The notes under the pieces are model-generated. The model was not told the DNA's origin, made no database searches, and saw only the letters and a program-made list of their open reading frames with translations. Shown here piece after piece: positions 1 to 7,992 of a stretch of DNA of 62,395 nucleotides (positions within the stretch are counted from its first letter, which is position 1; each line of letters opens with the position of its first letter). Made by a program: the position numbers and the translations under genes. Source of the DNA: Eubacterium sp. UBA5416 (lineage in GTDB: Bacteria; Bacillota; Clostridia; Lachnospirales; Lachnospiraceae); assembly GCA_002409525.1 (NCBI GenBank), contig DHNM01000009.1:1-62395 (forward strand), written 5' to 3'.

Positions 1-157
1 TATAATACACGAATTGTTACGCACTACGTGCTCCCACAATTCTACAAACATTCAAATTCCGCCCTATTCGGGCTACATTCTCATGTTTGTTCGGGTCCCA
101 AGGTCAAGCTTTTTCATGCAGGCATGAAACGCAGGACCTTTTGACCCTGGAATCATA
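1..157 (+). repeat. Structured intergenic repeat, copy A
   Basis: First copy of a repeat family found at four loci in this window. It reads, in order, an imperfect terminal repeat (TATAATAC), hairpin P1 (GAATTGT/ACAATTC with inner GCAC/GTGC), a second stem P2 (ACAAACAT/ATGTTTGT enclosing GCCC/GGGC), and hairpin P3 (outer GGGTC/GACCC and AAGGTC/GACCTT around the palindrome TTTCATGC/GCATGAAA). The stems differ from the other copies by paired changes. Its right end overlaps the acsD stop codon, so the final bases of acsD derive from, or have converged on, the element end. The window may cut its left edge. Confidence 0.8.
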
Positions 158-1094
158 TTAATTCTTTTATCATTTTCGAAATTGCTGCAACAGATTTGGG
201 GTGCTTTAAAATCACAGCATCTGAACCGGATACCAGCGAAGCTGCAGCGGTCTGCACCTCCATGGAAACCCCACGTTCATCTCTTGATCCCCATTCCGGT
301 ACCTCTTCTTCCGGAGCTATCGATTCCTTTACAACCCATGTTTCGGAAGCAATAGGAGTAATAATTGGCATCTGAAGCATCTTGTCATCCTGCGAAAGTG
401 CAGCGGCCTTAATACGATCCATGGTAGAAATCACATAATCATATCCATATCCGGCAGCCGCTGTTCCCACATTCATCACAATGCTTTCAGGTTTTACATT
501 CAACTGTGTCAGTACAACGTTAAGCTGTTTTGCAAGGTTGATATCAACTGCGGACTCCGCTCCGACTTTCTGATTATAAGCCAGGCCTACAGCTGCCCCG
601 ATCGCTTTATAATCCTCTTCCCTTGCTGACAGGAACAGTACATTCTTATCCTGTAGTGCTGCCGCAACTTTCGGCAGCAGCTTACCATCTTTTTCTACGT
701 TTTTACAGCCTTCAACTACAAGGGGCACAGAGATTGCATCTGCAACCTCTTTTGCAGTGGCTGCCAAATCCTCTACCGGTTTGTCCGCTCCGTTTGGATC
801 TCCGCCTTCCAGACGTAAGCAGACAAAATCCGCCCCTTCCATATGTTCAGCTTTTTTTGCAATTTCCGCCGGAGTCTGGCATCCTTCATAGTAATCCTTA
901 ACTCCTTTTGGTTCATTGTCAAGTCCCATATCCGTGATCTCTACCCCTACCTTGGGGCCGTCACCTACAGAACCATCAAAGCTGTAAAAGGGGAAAGTAT
1001 TCTCTCCTCCTAATGTAATTGCATGTTCGTCACATCCAAGATCTACCTTATTGATAGATGCATTGAATTTTTGTGGTTTGCATTGAAACGGCAT
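153..1094 (-). CDS. acsD: Corrinoid iron-sulfur protein small subunit (CODH/ACS delta)
   Basis: 313 residues matching the small subunit of the corrinoid iron-sulfur protein, the TIM-barrel protein that with the large subunit (AcsC) carries the methyl group on cobalamin to acetyl-CoA synthase in the Wood-Ljungdahl pathway. The start MPFQCKPQKF follows an AAGGAGG ribosome site 9 nt upstream, and the length is usual for the family. It is the last gene of the CODH/ACS operon inside the window; acsC and the methyltransferase acsE are not present and probably lie to the left. A 96-nt gap separates it from acsB. The stop codon sits inside the terminal repeat of element copy A. Confidence 0.93.
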   Translation of the reverse strand: MPFQCKPQKFNASINKVDLGCDEHAITLGGENTFPFYSFDGSVGDGPKVGVEITDMGLDNEPKGVKDYYEGCQTPAEIAKKAEHMEGADFVCLRLEGGDPNGADKPVEDLAATAKEVADAISVPLVVEGCKNVEKDGKLLPKVAAALQDKNVLFLSAREEDYKAIGAAVGLAYNQKVGAESAVDINLAKQLNVVLTQLNVKPESIVMNVGTAAAGYGYDYVISTMDRIKAAALSQDDKMLQMPIITPIASETWVVKESIAPEEEVPEWGSRDERGVSMEVQTAAASLVSGSDAVILKHPKSVAAISKMIKELI

Positions 1095-1190
1095 GTTTAA
1101 TAGCCTCCTTAATAAATAGTCAATAATAATCTTTACTTCTTAATAAGTTTGTCCCTGCCAGCTTGATTCCGCTGCACGGCTAAACTGTAT

Positions 1191-3320
1191 CTAAATCATT
1201 GGATCCATGCTGAGCGCCGGGTGCTCCTTCTCAGTCAGCCATGCCACAAGTTCCTCCGGATCTGTGGTAACAGTCTCATCTGCAATCCTATCACAGAAGT
1301 TGTCGATCCCGTAAAGATCTTTTGCTGTCTCATTTACACGGTCTGCGACCTGATCTTTCAGGTCTTTTGGCATCCAGACGATTCTTTCTATCCCGCCTTC
1401 TGCCTTCATGAATTTCTTGGATGCGATAAAGTGTTTTCCATGTCCCATAAAACCTGGTGTCTGAACTCCGCCGCCTGTCATGGACGCCAATTCAGGGAAG
1501 GTCATGCCAAGTGGCGTCTGACCTGCATACTCACGGTTGGTGATACATACACCATTGGAAAACGGCTCGATACCACAGATGCACTCAAAACATCCACAGG
1601 AAGTCATGGGCTTTTCCATAATTGAATACAATGATACTTCTTCCAGGGCACCCTGTGACAGCCGTTTGACCGACTCATTTACATCCGCATATTCTCCGAT
1701 TCTCTCATCAACCAGTTTTTCTTTTTTGATCACCTGACAGGGACCGTTCGGGTCCAGCTCGTGGGTTGCCTTCGCGTCAAGCCATGAAACAGCACCGCAC
1801 AGTCCCAGTCTTTCCGGTGTTACCACGCATACGTGAGATGGTGAAAATGCCTGGCAGAGAATACAGCTGTAATATACAGGAACAGATTCATCTGTCATAG
1901 TTGAGAGTCTTTCATCACGCTGATCGAATGCAGGGATGGCAATTTCATGGCGAATTTTCGTACAATCCGCATCCTCTGTATAAATCTTTACCTGACACTT
2001 ATCGACAACAGCTTCAAATTCATTTTTAACCTGCGTATACAGGACTTCTCCGATATGTTTTGCACGCAGTCCGGCATCGAAGGCATCCTTGCTGATACGA
2101 AGTCGTATCATATCACGCTGCCCGGTATGCATCACACCTTCCATGCAGTTAATATAACTATGGAATTTGCGTTCAAATACCGGCTCAAAATCCGGCTGCA
2201 TATTCTTGCCGGCAACCTCAACGACGTAGGCAATACTATGCTTACTTCCAACTTCAAAATCATCAAAGTCAGGTCCGATTATTTCAATTTTGTGATCTTC
2301 GACCTCATTCATGTCTTTAGACTGCACCAGCTCACAGCAGTCCACACGTGATCCGTCAAATTCTACCTGCATATCTTTACGTCTGATAATCTCGCCCTCA
2401 AACGCTGAGGCAAACGCAACCGGAATATCAATATCAGTGATTTTAATTTTAATATCACGTGCTTCCAGAGAGGTAGCATTGAATTTGCTGACATCCGGTT
2501 GTACAATCAGACTTTTTGGTACCTTAGCGATATTTTCTGTCTCATTGGTGATAACCGGGAATCCCAGTGCAATTGCTCCGGCTCCACATGCCACAATAAC
2601 ATCATCAAGCGGCGCAAAAGCATTTACAAATGCAGGAACACGGTCCTTGGTATATTCCATCAGAGCATCCGCATCACCGGGTTTAATATTTCCGAAAATC
2701 AGTGCAGCACGAATTGCAACCGAAACTACATGAATCACTGAGGTGACATCTCTGCCAAGTGGTATTACACGCACATTAGATCCTGTCTTATATCCGGCTT
2801 CTTCACACTGGTCAACAATCCCGCCGACAAGCGTCACGAGAATTCCCTGTGCCTGATAACTCTTCACCAGTTCAACGCCTTCTTCTGTAGACGGTGCAGC
2901 GCCCAATATAACCGCAACTCCCGGAATGTCACCGGTTACCAGCGGCACACCAAGCTCACGGATAACAGCGTCGGGGAGATGTCCGTACAATGGTTCTTCA
3001 TAAGGAACCGCTCCATCGATATACTTCAACACCTCAATGAACTCCGCGCAGAGCGCTGTTGCAATTCCTGACATAAACGCGTCGTTTAAACGCGGTTCTC
3101 TCGTCATCAATGTTTTTACGACACCAAGCGCTTCTTTTAATCCTTTTAAATCTGTCACTTTAGTTCCTGTCACGGCATAGTAACAGGGAAGTGAATAGGC
3201 AGTATCCGGGAACTTTACGGCTTTGTCTTCTCCATACTGCCTGATCGCGTCGTCTATTGCGCCTTCAGTCAAAGCATATACGGCGTCATTTCCGCTAAAA
3301 ACTCTATCAAATAAAGTCAA
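1191..3320 (-). CDS. acsB: Acetyl-CoA synthase (CODH/ACS alpha subunit)
   Basis: 709 residues, the enzyme that joins CO, the corrinoid-bound methyl group and CoA into acetyl-CoA. The A-cluster ligands are all visible: Cys486, Cys489, Cys498 and Cys508 for the Fe4S4 cube and the Cys575-Gly-Cys577 motif for the distal nickel. These sit exactly 20 residues earlier than in the Moorella enzyme, so the N-terminal CO-channel domain is bacterial type and complete. The gene starts 15 nt downstream of cooC in the same operon, with ribosome site AAGGAGG. No irregularities seen. Confidence 0.97.
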   Translation of the reverse strand: MTLFDRVFSGNDAVYALTEGAIDDAIRQYGEDKAVKFPDTAYSLPCYYAVTGTKVTDLKGLKEALGVVKTLMTREPRLNDAFMSGIATALCAEFIEVLKYIDGAVPYEEPLYGHLPDAVIRELGVPLVTGDIPGVAVILGAAPSTEEGVELVKSYQAQGILVTLVGGIVDQCEEAGYKTGSNVRVIPLGRDVTSVIHVVSVAIRAALIFGNIKPGDADALMEYTKDRVPAFVNAFAPLDDVIVACGAGAIALGFPVITNETENIAKVPKSLIVQPDVSKFNATSLEARDIKIKITDIDIPVAFASAFEGEIIRRKDMQVEFDGSRVDCCELVQSKDMNEVEDHKIEIIGPDFDDFEVGSKHSIAYVVEVAGKNMQPDFEPVFERKFHSYINCMEGVMHTGQRDMIRLRISKDAFDAGLRAKHIGEVLYTQVKNEFEAVVDKCQVKIYTEDADCTKIRHEIAIPAFDQRDERLSTMTDESVPVYYSCILCQAFSPSHVCVVTPERLGLCGAVSWLDAKATHELDPNGPCQVIKKEKLVDERIGEYADVNESVKRLSQGALEEVSLYSIMEKPMTSCGCFECICGIEPFSNGVCITNREYAGQTPLGMTFPELASMTGGGVQTPGFMGHGKHFIASKKFMKAEGGIERIVWMPKDLKDQVADRVNETAKDLYGIDNFCDRIADETVTTDPEELVAWLTEKEHPALSMDPMI

Positions 3321-3335
3321 AATATTTTCCTCCTT

Positions 3336-4124
3336 TTAGATGGCCGATTCAGAAGTCACAGACACCTGATCTATCCTTTTCTTCATCATCTGAACCTCAT
3401 CCACCACTGTTTTGCTAAAATCATAAGGTGAACACCCCTGGCGGTCTGCATCCATGACTTCCGGATTATAGCGAATCACTCCAAGCAGATCCTCAGCCGG
3501 TATCTTTTCACGGATAAATGCAGCATCCTTATCATCCCGGACCTTATTGGCAACTACATGAACCTGCTGTACGCCGAGTTCATGTGCCAGACGTTTTACG
3601 TTCTTATAAGTCTGGACACTTCTCGCTCCCGGTTCAATCACAACAATAAACTGATCCATGTTTTCAGTCGTCCCGCGGCCGAGATGTTCAAGTCCGGCCT
3701 CCATATCCATAATAACCACATCATCACGGTGTAGTATCAAATTATTGATAATTCGTTTTAACATAACATGTTCCGGACATACACAGCCGCTTCCCGCTGT
3801 CTCGACAGTTCCAAGTACAAGAAGTTTTACACCATTTGCAGTTTTTGCGTACTTGTCCGGTATATCACTGACCTGCGGATTTAGTTTATAGAAACGATTC
3901 TCTGAGTTCGCTCCTGTCCGCTCCTCCACCAGTTTTCTCATCTTACTGATAGGCACAATGGAGTCCAGCACTTCATCAGAAAAGCCGAGTGCAAGTCCCA
4001 AGTTCGCATCCGGATCAACATCTGCTGCCAATACCTCTTTGCCCTCATCCGCATATAATCTGGCCAGTATGGCGGCAAATGTGGTTTTGCCCACACCGCC
4101 CTTACCTGTCACTGCAATCTTCAT
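3336..4124 (-). CDS. cooC: CooC-type nickel-insertion ATPase for CODH/ACS
   Basis: 262 residues of the MinD/CooC P-loop family. The deviant Walker A GKGGVGKTT spans residues 7-15, with DVDPDANL at about 36-43, and the CxC motif that binds nickel or zinc at a CooC dimer interface is Cys114-Val-Cys116. Family members hydrolyse ATP to load nickel into CO dehydrogenase (CooC) or acetyl-CoA synthase (AcsF). Lying directly between cooS and acsB, it could serve either target; the sequence alone does not decide. Spacing to acsB is 15 nt and to cooS 28 nt. Confidence 0.92.
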   Translation of the reverse strand: MKIAVTGKGGVGKTTFAAILARLYADEGKEVLAADVDPDANLGLALGFSDEVLDSIVPISKMRKLVEERTGANSENRFYKLNPQVSDIPDKYAKTANGVKLLVLGTVETAGSGCVCPEHVMLKRIINNLILHRDDVVIMDMEAGLEHLGRGTTENMDQFIVVIEPGARSVQTYKNVKRLAHELGVQQVHVVANKVRDDKDAAFIREKIPAEDLLGVIRYNPEVMDADRQGCSPYDFSKTVVDEVQMMKKRIDQVSVTSESAI

Positions 4125-4152
4125 TTCATTTCACCTCTTAATCTCGGTATCA

Positions 4153-6045
4153 TCAGATACCAAGAGCTGTTCTTTTCTCCTCAATACGTTCAATCATCTT
4201 GTCTGCCAGTTTGTCAATATCCTTTTCAACTGTAAAAGATGCCTCTACCCAGTCTTTTGTTCCGCCGGTCAGCAGATCTACAACCTCGCTCGATCCGGAA
4301 ACACAGGGATCAACTCCCAGGAAAGTATCAATTCCGGTTCCTATTACATAATTTCCAATAGAGACAGCCTTTTCTGACATCCATTCCGGTGCACAGCCTA
4401 CAACCGGAAGCTGTGAGATATTAAGCCCCGAATCTTTAGCAAGCGAGGACGCCAGAATCATCATACGACTGATATCCACACAGGATCCCATATGCAGTAC
4501 CGGGGGAATATCGGCAAGCTCGCAAACTCTTTTAAGCCCTGCTCCGCAGAGATCTTTTGCTCTCTTGTCCATAAGACCGACCTTAGCCGCCGCCTGGGCA
4601 GAACATCCGGATGAAATGATAATTATATCATTTGCAATCAACTTCTTCATCAGTTCTACATGCGCGTAATCCGGGCGCACTTTAGGATTATTACAGCCGA
4701 CCATAGCCACTGCACCGCGGATCACACCAGAAGTGATACATTCAAGCAGCGGTTTGGTTGTACCCATCTCATCTACCTGTGTGTTGGCCACGCCATCCAG
4801 AACTTTGATGATTGCCTCATTAGAATATCCCACGGTAGCTTTCTGTTTCATCTTAGGAATATGAACCAGCTCCGGTTTTCGATTCTGAAAGTTATCTATA
4901 GCCATCTTGATGATCTCTTTTGCGTTTTCTCCCGCAGTTTTCGCATCAAAACGAATAAAATCCGAATCCGGCATCTGAGCTACCGGTGAAGTCGTAACAA
5001 ATTTCGTATGAAAACATTTACTCAAAGGCCCAAGTGCCGGGAATATACACTGAACATCCACAACAATTGCCTCACAGGCTCCGGTCAGCACAATATTCTC
5101 CTGCTGAAGGAAGTTTCCGGCCATTGGAACTCCGCGCCGCATAGCTACTTCATTAGATGTACAGCAGATTCCGGATACCGTGATGCCTTTTGCACCTTTT
5201 TCTTTTGCATAAGCAATCATCTCGGGATCATCCGCATACTCACAGATCATTTCCGAAAGTGAGGGATCATGTCCGTGGACCACAATATTGACATTTTCCT
5301 CCACCATGACGCCTAAGTTTGCCTCTGTGTCAATCGGTTTTGGCGTTCCAAACATGACATCCGAGAATTCCGTTCCCATCATGGAACCGCCCCAGCCATC
5401 AGCCAGACCGCTTCTGATCGACTGTTTGATCAATGCTTCCGGCTTCGAGGAACATCCCATATGTGTCATATGTAAGGATCTGGACACCTCGCGGTCAATC
5501 GCATGTGGTGCAAGTTCATTCTTGTCCCACAATTCCTGTGTATGTTCCGGAGCTCTTTTCAGAAATCTCTGAGTTCCAAATGGTTTTCCATACTCATTAA
5601 GAGCTGTATACGCGACATCATGGGCTACGTCATATATGTCTCTGTCCTCTGTGTCGATATCCCATTCCTTAGCAATTCTCAGTAGTTTGTCCGGATCTTT
5701 AACTTTGTAGTTTCCGTCTTCTGCTGTCTGATACAGGGTATTACAGATCTCACGCCCGTGATCAGAATGAGTTGCCGATCCGGCAGCTGTAAATCTCAGA
5801 AAATTTCTTGCCACGATACCATGGACATCACATCCACAGATTCCTTTGGGTGATCTTTTTGTAATACGGCATGGACCCATGGTACAAATTTTACAGCAGA
5901 CACCTGTCTCACCAAATTTGCAGTGTGGTGTCTGGTTTTTAACTCTGAACTGCCATGCGTCCGCACCGACCTTCGCACCTGTCTCCAGCAGGCGGTCAGT
6001 CGCAGCCTCAAGTTCTTCGACTGTCGTCATTTTGAATTCACTCAT
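4153..6045 (-). CDS. cooS: Anaerobic CO dehydrogenase catalytic subunit
   Basis: 630 residues, Ni-Fe carbon monoxide dehydrogenase (also called AcsA), which reduces CO2 to CO for acetyl-CoA synthase. Visible ligands: D-cluster Cys42 and Cys50; B-cluster Cys51, Cys54, Cys59 and Cys70/72; C-cluster His259, Cys295, Cys333, Cys451, Cys481 and Cys522. All are present, so the enzyme should be active. It carries a strong AGGAGG site, follows metF by 91 nt and precedes cooC by 28 nt. The spacing and context indicate the acetogenic CODH rather than a stand-alone respiratory one. Confidence 0.97.
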   Translation of the reverse strand: MSEFKMTTVEELEAATDRLLETGAKVGADAWQFRVKNQTPHCKFGETGVCCKICTMGPCRITKRSPKGICGCDVHGIVARNFLRFTAAGSATHSDHGREICNTLYQTAEDGNYKVKDPDKLLRIAKEWDIDTEDRDIYDVAHDVAYTALNEYGKPFGTQRFLKRAPEHTQELWDKNELAPHAIDREVSRSLHMTHMGCSSKPEALIKQSIRSGLADGWGGSMMGTEFSDVMFGTPKPIDTEANLGVMVEENVNIVVHGHDPSLSEMICEYADDPEMIAYAKEKGAKGITVSGICCTSNEVAMRRGVPMAGNFLQQENIVLTGACEAIVVDVQCIFPALGPLSKCFHTKFVTTSPVAQMPDSDFIRFDAKTAGENAKEIIKMAIDNFQNRKPELVHIPKMKQKATVGYSNEAIIKVLDGVANTQVDEMGTTKPLLECITSGVIRGAVAMVGCNNPKVRPDYAHVELMKKLIANDIIIISSGCSAQAAAKVGLMDKRAKDLCGAGLKRVCELADIPPVLHMGSCVDISRMMILASSLAKDSGLNISQLPVVGCAPEWMSEKAVSIGNYVIGTGIDTFLGVDPCVSGSSEVVDLLTGGTKDWVEASFTVEKDIDKLADKMIERIEEKRTALGI

Positions 6046-6136
6046 ATTATCCTCCTTTAATTTCCGCTGGTTAAAAAAAAGATATCTGGGTATAAAATTA
6101 TTTAATCCATTTCCATTTATTGTTTAATCTATTTCT

Positions 6137-7048
6137 TCAATCCGTTATCGTGTGAATTCCCGCGCGTTTCAAAATCTCAGTGCTGTTCTTCCATGTGTTC
6201 ATCGCATACAGATGAATTCCGTCTACACCGAGTGCCATATATTCATGGAGCTGATTTACCGTGTAATTAATTCCTTCTTCTTTGAAAGCCGCCTTCACTT
6301 CAGGAAGTGGATTTCCATCCGGGTCTTTGTCAAACCAGTGGTGTGAAAAGATCTCCGCAAGGTTCCTTGGAATTGCCGATCCGTTACGGGAAAGGCACAT
6401 ATTGAGAACGGAGTCTTTATTGATCACAGGCATCACACCCACATCTACAGGCAGTGTAATTCCCGCCTTTCGGATCGCATCAAACCAGTACTTAAACTGT
6501 TCCATATCATATGTAAGCTGTGTCATAATATAGTCGGCGCCCTCGTCTTGCTTCTGTTTCAGATGGGCAATATCGGCTTCCAGTGTTCCACAGGTAATAT
6601 GTCCTTCCGGAGATCCCGATACCGCAATCTCAAACTGGCTGCCAAACTCTTTTCTCACAAATGCAAGCAAATCTGTTGCATATGCGAAATCTCCATTCGT
6701 TCCGGTCCATCCGTAAGGGAGATCTCCTCTAAGAGTTAAAACGTGGTCAATTCCTTTGTCCAGATAATTCTGGAGCTGCTCCTTCACTCCTTCTTTTGTG
6801 TTTCCCACGCATGTAAAGTGAGTGACAGGAATTGTATCATTATCGGCCTCTTTTATTTTTGTGCAGACTTCCAGATTTCTTCCTACATTGCCTCCGCCTG
6901 CTCCATACGTACATGAAATATAATCCGGTTTAAGTTCATAGAGATGTTCCAGGGCAGTGTCCAGTTTTACCATGGCCTCATCTGTTTTTGGCGGAAATAC
7001 TTCAAAAGAGAACATCGTTCTCTTTTTCATAATATCCGTAAGTTTCAT
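6137..7048 (-). CDS. metF: 5,10-methylenetetrahydrofolate reductase
   Basis: 303 residues of the flavoprotein MetF family (FSFEVFPPKTDEAM near the N-terminus, TLRGDLP in the middle), reducing methylene-THF to methyl-THF, the methyl donor for the corrinoid protein. A longer reading from 7069 exists, but GGAGG lies 8 nt before the ATG at 7048 (MKLTDIM), so that start is chosen. In many acetogens metF is paired with metV, a zinc-binding partner; no metV is seen here, the gene upstream being cooT. An imperfect hairpin at 7089-7112 lies in the leader. Confidence 0.93.
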   Translation of the reverse strand: MKLTDIMKKRTMFSFEVFPPKTDEAMVKLDTALEHLYELKPDYISCTYGAGGGNVGRNLEVCTKIKEADNDTIPVTHFTCVGNTKEGVKEQLQNYLDKGIDHVLTLRGDLPYGWTGTNGDFAYATDLLAFVRKEFGSQFEIAVSGSPEGHITCGTLEADIAHLKQKQDEGADYIMTQLTYDMEQFKYWFDAIRKAGITLPVDVGVMPVINKDSVLNMCLSRNGSAIPRNLAEIFSHHWFDKDPDGNPLPEVKAAFKEEGINYTVNQLHEYMALGVDGIHLYAMNTWKNSTEILKRAGIHTITD

Positions 7049-7088
7049 AGTTGTTACCTCCGCATCCATTTATTGATCATACGACGCC

Positions 7089-7112
7089 GGGGACAAAATG
7101 CCTTTTGACCCC
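7089..7112. other. Intercistronic hairpin between cooT and metF
   Basis: GGGGACAAAA, a 4-nt loop and TTTTGACCCC pair with one mismatch. There is no U-tract, so it is not a conventional terminator. The right arm matches the 3' end of the structured repeats (CCTTTTGACCC) and the hairpin at 57922-57944. Confidence 0.55.
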
Positions 7113-7164
7113 TTCATCAATATCTATATGTAAAACTTATCTTGGATAAGTATTTACCGGTTAT

Positions 7165-7350
7165 TTACTCACAGTCAAGTTTTACAATACTATTTGCAAG
7201 ATCTACCATGAGAATTTTTCCCTGAAGCCTTGTCTCATCACCCAAAATATCTCTGATTAAGACAAAATCTCCATCGACATCTATTCTTGAAACATTTTTA
7301 CAGATTGCTGTTGTTTCGTCATTTTCTTTATATACCGTTGCAAGACACAT
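7165..7350 (-). CDS. cooT: CooT-type nickel-binding protein
   Basis: 61 residues starting MCLATVYKEN, the hallmark N-terminus of CooT, a small dimeric SH3-like protein whose Cys2 binds one nickel per dimer and which helps mature CO dehydrogenase. A longer frame runs back to 7395, but GGAGG lies 9 nt before the ATG at 7350 and Met-Cys-Leu-Ala must be N-terminal for metal binding. It sits between the His-rich gene (16-nt gap) and metF in the CODH operon, which supports a role in nickel delivery. Confidence 0.9.
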   Translation of the reverse strand: MCLATVYKENDETTAICKNVSRIDVDGDFVLIRDILGDETRLQGKILMVDLANSIVKLDCE

Positions 7351-7366
7351 AATATACAGACCTCCT

Positions 7367-7636
7367 TTAGTCTCTTTTTGCCAGAGTAAGTGCAAGACTT
7401 AGAAGTTTATTCCCCTCGTCGAACTTTTCTACAGCCTCCGAAATCTTTTTGGCTGCATCATCCATCCCCTGCTCTTTCAACTGATTCTCTATCCCGCTAA
7501 TCTCCTCGGCATGATGTTCATTATGTGAGAGCATATACTTAAGCAAAGCAATATTCTCTTCTTTCTTTGTACGAGCCGGGTGATCATGCCCGCCATGGGC
7601 AATCGGATTCCCATTCTCATCATTTAATATATGCAT
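7367..7636 (-). CDS. Small His-rich helical protein, first gene of the CODH operon
   Basis: 89 residues, family not recognised. The N-terminus holds a histidine cluster, HGGHDHP at about residues 14-20, and a second one, HNEHHAEE at about 38-45; the remainder is predicted to be charged alpha-helix ending in a Leu-rich tail. There is no signal peptide or membrane segment. An AGGAG site precedes the ATG. Its position as leader gene ahead of cooT and the nickel enzymes, together with the histidines, suggests metal (nickel) storage or delivery; that is inference only. Confidence 0.75.
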   Translation of the reverse strand: MHILNDENGNPIAHGGHDHPARTKKEENIALLKYMLSHNEHHAEEISGIENQLKEQGMDDAAKKISEAVEKFDEGNKLLSLALTLAKRD

Positions 7637-7702
7637 AAAACAGCTCCTTTCCTATCCGCGGACAAAAATATCCAGGGACATACCATAAGTAGTATTGTTA
7701 AT

Positions 7703-7731
7703 ATTATAACCCTAGATTCAAATGAAATCAA
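7703..7731 (-). promoter_or_regulatory. Sigma-A promoter of the CODH/ACS operon
   Basis: Read on the minus strand: TTGATT, 17-nt spacer, TATAAT, followed by a leader of about 60 nt to the His-rich gene. It is the only strong promoter seen upstream of the seven-gene operon. Confidence 0.75.
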
Positions 7732-7832
7732 TAGGTAAAGTAAAAGTATCCGTTACTTCTCATGTGCTTTTCAAAAAACAAGGTTAATTATTATACAAGA
7801 TATCTAATGTTCTTATTTGTCTTTTTTTTAAC

Positions 7833-7856
7833 GTATACTATTTTTGTATACTATTT
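7833..7856. repeat. Two direct repeats GTATACTATTT, possible operator
   Basis: Two exact 11-bp copies separated by 2 bp, in the promoter region between the CODH operon and the aldo/keto reductase. It could be an activator or repressor site, or duplicated -10 elements; no partner regulator is in the window. Confidence 0.45.
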
Positions 7857-7914
7857 ATGTTGATACATTCCCTTAACATTTATGTATCACTTTTTTAACA
7901 CTATATTTCACTGT

Positions 7915-7943
7915 TTGTTTACATTTCTATGCTACGCTAAATA
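7915..7943 (+). promoter_or_regulatory. Possible promoter of the aldo/keto reductase
   Basis: TTGTTT, 17-nt spacer, TAAATA, about 50 nt upstream of the gene start. The match is moderate. Confidence 0.4.
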
Positions 7944-7992
7944 AGATGCAGGTTATAAATGTTCAAGAGCGAAAATTCAGGAGGTGTACACA

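Larger units (their letters stand above)
7732..7992. other. AT-rich divergent intergenic region
   Basis: Together with 7637-7731 this is a gap of about 350 bp without a gene. It is very AT-rich and holds the operon promoter to the left, a pair of direct repeats GTATACTATTT (7833-7843 and 7846-7856, 13-bp period) and a plausible promoter for the reductase at 7915-7943. No open frame with a ribosome site was seen. Confidence 0.6.

Noticed and set aside
4153..6045. Several plus-strand and alternative-frame open frames within cooS
   Set aside because: They are shadows of the CO dehydrogenase frame; none has a family match or ribosome site.
6137..7069. metF start at 7069
   Set aside because: The internal ATG at 7048 has GGAGG 8 nt upstream; the upstream ATG overlaps that ribosome site region.
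7984..7992. GTG start for the aldo/keto reductase at 7984
   Set aside because: The GTG is part of the AGGAGGTG ribosome site of the ATG at 7993.
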